From NCBI GenBank assembly GCA_022496205.1, contig WTXD01000016.1:477945-541944 (forward strand): a DNA stretch of 64,000 nt, written 5' to 3'. The stretch is from Gloeopeniophorella convolvens. Lineage: Eukaryota; Basidiomycota; Agaricomycetes; Russulales. The position numbers were made by a program, and so were the translations under genes. This document shows, in pieces, positions 61,205 through 64,000 of this stretch. Each line of letters starts with the position of its first letter. Position 1 is the first letter of the stretch. The notes beneath the pieces were generated by a model, which saw only the letters and a program-made list of their open reading frames with translations, was not told the origin of the DNA and ran no database searches.

Positions 61205-61933
61205 TCCCTGTCGACCAAAGTTTGACTTCCTTATCCAGCTGTAAATCCCGGCGGTCAGGCTGGTTGAGCGTTACGACTCCCAGACGACTCGAGGACACGT
61301 GGAACTCAGAGCGAACAGATGGTCCGGTCCCTGCCCGGGCCTTTTGAACCCCTGTGGTTGAGTAATTGTCCATCGCGCCTGCTACACTTGTTATGGACCT
61401 GTTTATCTATGTTGCATACTATGTGCAAGGAGCCAGGACTCTAAACATGTTCCGACCTCCCATCAGACACGACCCCCTCTTATGAAGTTTATGCTTTCTG
61501 CCTGGCCCTGGACATATGCTGGGATGAAGTGACGACGACTGACAAATGCAGCGGTAACTCTACCTCGAGCATGCATGTGGGACTCAGCGTCCTGGATCCG
61601 AGTAGGACTCGGCGACTCGGCAATCCGCCTTCCAGGAAGAGGCCAGAGGCGTCGTCGGCCTCTGGGTAAGTAAGTAGGCTAGTGAGCGCTTCCGGGCGCG
61701 TTGTCACGGTCACCGCCGCTAGTGGGAATGTGGCGCCAGGCCATTGGTCCGGACGAACAATAGCATGACAAAGGCCCGCATGTTGACGTCTGCCCGCGCG
61801 CTATGATCGACGCGTGATTTGAACTCCGGATCGCTTAGGTGTGGAGCGTGGGCCGAGAACCGGAACCCTTTCGCCATGTGCCACCGTCCGCGGCCTTCAA
61901 ATCGTTGATTTTATTCTGGAGTCGCGCTTTACC
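61205..61933. other. Intergenic region
   Basis: About 730 nt between two mobile elements. No gene or repeat supported. Confidence 0.35.
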
Positions 61934-61990
61934 TAGTCTCGGTTCCAGACGTTGCAGAGCCGATCGATCTGCTCTGCAACGTCTGGGGTA
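61934..61990. mobile_element. Short TIR element or hairpin, family 2 (relative of 44368-44482)
   Basis: The left arm tagtctcggttccagacgtt continues to gcagagc. After the 10-nt loop cgatcgatct, the right arm gctctgcaacgtctgg is its exact 16-bp complement. The left arm is almost identical to the left end of the 115-bp element at 44368. The right arm is cut short, so this is a reduced copy. Confidence 0.65.
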
Positions 61991-62208
61991 TTTCGTATAG
62001 GCGACCCCCCCTCGGTCAATCAGTCACACCTTGTCACACACCACGTGCCATCCCATCAACTATCACATCAGCTGTATTGTACGACTGATTGTAAGCAGAA
62101 TTGAGTAATTGATTTGGCCGACTTGGTGCGATCATTGTCGTCATCACTGCAACTACTCTCTCGCGCGCGACTCACTTCTCGCAACTCGTTCCCCGTCTCA
62201 ATCACACT

Positions 62209-64000
62209 ATGACTATCCCTACCAATGAACTTTCTGAATTCTTTCGAGATTTTTTTGGGAACGAGGACGAATATGACCCAGACGAGTCAGTGGACGAAGG
62301 CTTTGAGTCCTCCGGAGACAACACAGATGGTCCGGACCTTGACAAGCAGCCGCGCAACCCCCCTCTCCAACACGCGCAGCGTCCCAATCGCACCTTGGGT
62401 CCGGAAGCATGTGACAAGGTCAAAAAGGTGCTCAACTGCATCCACTCAGTGGGATGGGATGTTGCCAAGTTCATGAACGCGCTCTGCTGGGGGATGCGGA
62501 GTGCACTCGTGACAGTCAAGTACGCTTTGCACGCGCTGGATTCTTCAATAGCACAGAGTTCCCTCGGCTACTAAAGCGTTGGTGGAAGCCTCCTAGTGGA
62601 AAAAAGAACAAAAGCAAGGTCCGCATGGAGGAGTTTGCCAGGATATGCGTGAAGCAGAAGATCCGTGCGGAGATGCGGAAAGTGGCTTCAATCCTCGCAA
62701 GGCCAGATGATCCGTTGTCTTTAGAGACACTCACATCACTCAATTTTGTGGAGCTCTCGAAAGACCTTGCCAAAGCTGCTCCTGTGCTGTGGAACGTCCT
62801 TCACGAGGCAGCTTGGAGCACGTCACAGGCAAAACGGAACACCGATAAGTCACCGGACAACGTGAGTGCTTCGTTACTATTCGGATTGTGTTGCGTTGAT
62901 GCTGATATAACGATTTGTGCTCTAGGTCATCATGAATGTCATTAGTATGTTGTCATACACGCGATCCCACCACTCTTGCCGCCTTGCGGCTCTTTGGGCG
63001 ATTTACCTCAAGTCATGTGGCCTTTCGTCGAGGGCATTTGATGCCGTGCATGCAACCGGGCTCGCGATGAGCATTCGATGGACCAATGATGCATTCAAAA
63101 CGATCTCGGATAGGCAGATGGAGAGTGCGGTCGTGGCAGTCAAACAGCGCACATGGACCCTGTCGTACGACAACGTGAACATCCCGAAACGCGTATTTTC
63201 GATGAGAACAACAAACCAAAACCAGTTCTATAGCGCGTGCGCAGCTACGCTGTGGGTTCTCCCAGAATATGTCCATTTGCCTGAAGATCTGGGTCATGAG
63301 TTTCGGGTGGCGCGGAGGGAGGGAGCGACAGAGCCATTCAACATCGAGGACCTCCTAGATGGTGATGCACAAGACGCTGCGGACGCTCGTATTGCAGCAA
63401 GCGCAAAGCATCGAATTTTGCGGTTCCTACTTGACGCGCCGGCGTTCGAGTCCTATTCCCACAAAGATCACCCCATCCTGTTGCCACCACCCCCCACTGA
63501 TCAGCTCCCGGCTGGTCCGGAACACACTACCAAGCAGTTCATGTTGTATACCGCAGATATCGAGGAAGCAAGCTATGACGGTAATCGGCAGGCGGTGGAG
63601 GAATGGCTTCGTCAGCTGGGTCTCAGCGGAGAGAAGCTTCGCCTGGCAACCGACTTCGTCATCGCGTTTATTGGAGACCAACTCACGGTGGAGCGTCTTC
63701 GGGGTCTCATGCGGTACCGGCATAAGGACATCAATGGGTACGAACGTCTTGACTGGGTCCTTCCTGTTTTCGGTTGGCTGCACCTCCTCTTTGCGTTCGC
63801 GGCATCAATCTTGGGGCAATATGAAGGGACGTCAGCAGGATACGGCTTGCGGCGTGCATTTGACTTGCTGAAGCGCAAGGGCTTGCAGAAGACGCTCACG
63901 AAGGGCCCTTTCTGGCATCACCTCGATGAGGCACTCTGGCACATTGGTGAGGCTCACATTCTCGCCTGTTGGACGAGAACAGCAGGCCCAAACTACGGAT
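62209..64000 (+). CDS. DUF6589 protein, one frameshift, cut by the right edge
   Basis: A large plus-strand gene. It starts MTIPTNELSEFFRDFFGNED, with an acidic leader then EACDKVKKVLNCIHSVGWDV and KFMNALCWG. The frame then shifts at the G run near 62488-62492. One more G would give CWGDAECTRDSQVRFARAGF in frame, continuing RLLKRWWKPPSGKKNKSKVR. An intron (about 62861-62926) leads into VIMNVISMLSYTRSHHSCRL and the DUF6589 core: LATDFVIAFIGDQLTVERLR, NGYERLDWVLPVFGWLHLLF, YEGTSAGYGLRRAFDLLKRK, GPFWHHLDEALWHIGEAHIL. DUF6589 is a basidiomycete-rich domain of unknown function, often multicopy. A transposon origin is suspected but not shown here. The C-terminus lies beyond the window. Confidence 0.8.

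Overview
This window is nuclear DNA of a filamentous basidiomycete, most likely an Agaricomycete (mushroom or wood-decay fungus). The reasons are genes broken by many 45-65 nt introns, a secreted S53 peptidase, P450, GMC and FAD oxidases, and several copies of protein families that are expanded in Agaricomycetes: DUF6535 membrane proteins, basidiomycete kinase-like proteins and a DUF6589 protein. No bacterial-type operons, CRISPR arrays or rRNA genes are visible. All names come from reading translated exons; no search was run.

Layout. 1-2.6 kb holds the 5' part of a KDM5/Lid2-type histone H3K4 demethylase gene (minus; it runs off the left edge). 4.3-5.2 kb is a 14-3-3 gene (minus). 8.2-20.8 kb is a tandem array of four minus-strand DUF6535 membrane-protein genes: A and B carry frameshifts, C is intact, and D has an open main exon with a long disordered tail. 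21.5-23.7 kb is a secreted sedolisin-type tripeptidyl peptidase (minus). 24.4-26.1 kb holds a TA-flanked MITE and a DUF6535 relic. 26.9-35.5 kb holds two paralogous kinase-like genes (plus) on either side of a cytochrome P450 (minus). 37-38 kb has a 0.7-kb TIR element. 39.9-41.4 kb is an unrecognised low-complexity protein gene. 41.2-51.3 kb is a segmental duplication of an alcohol-oxidase-like GMC gene; the first copy has four frameshifts and the second reads intact. 51.5-52.6 kb is protein phosphatase inhibitor 2 (minus). 53.8-54.4 kb is a small three-exon hypothetical gene. 54.9-58.9 kb has a kinase relic, an FAD monooxygenase with two GC-AG introns, and a kinase pseudogene. 60.5-62 kb holds a second TIR element and a hairpin element. 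62.2 kb to the right edge is a DUF6589 gene with one frameshift.

Conserved housekeeping genes (KDM5, 14-3-3, inhibitor 2) sit among fast-changing accessory blocks. Those blocks are shaped by local duplication, single-base decay and small TA-flanked transposons. The oxidative enzymes (P450, GMC, FAD monooxygenase) and the secreted peptidase fit a saprotrophic lifestyle, but they do not form an evident biosynthetic cluster. The least-explained parts are the DUF6535 array, the expanded and decaying kinase-like family, and the transposon-bordered GMC duplication.
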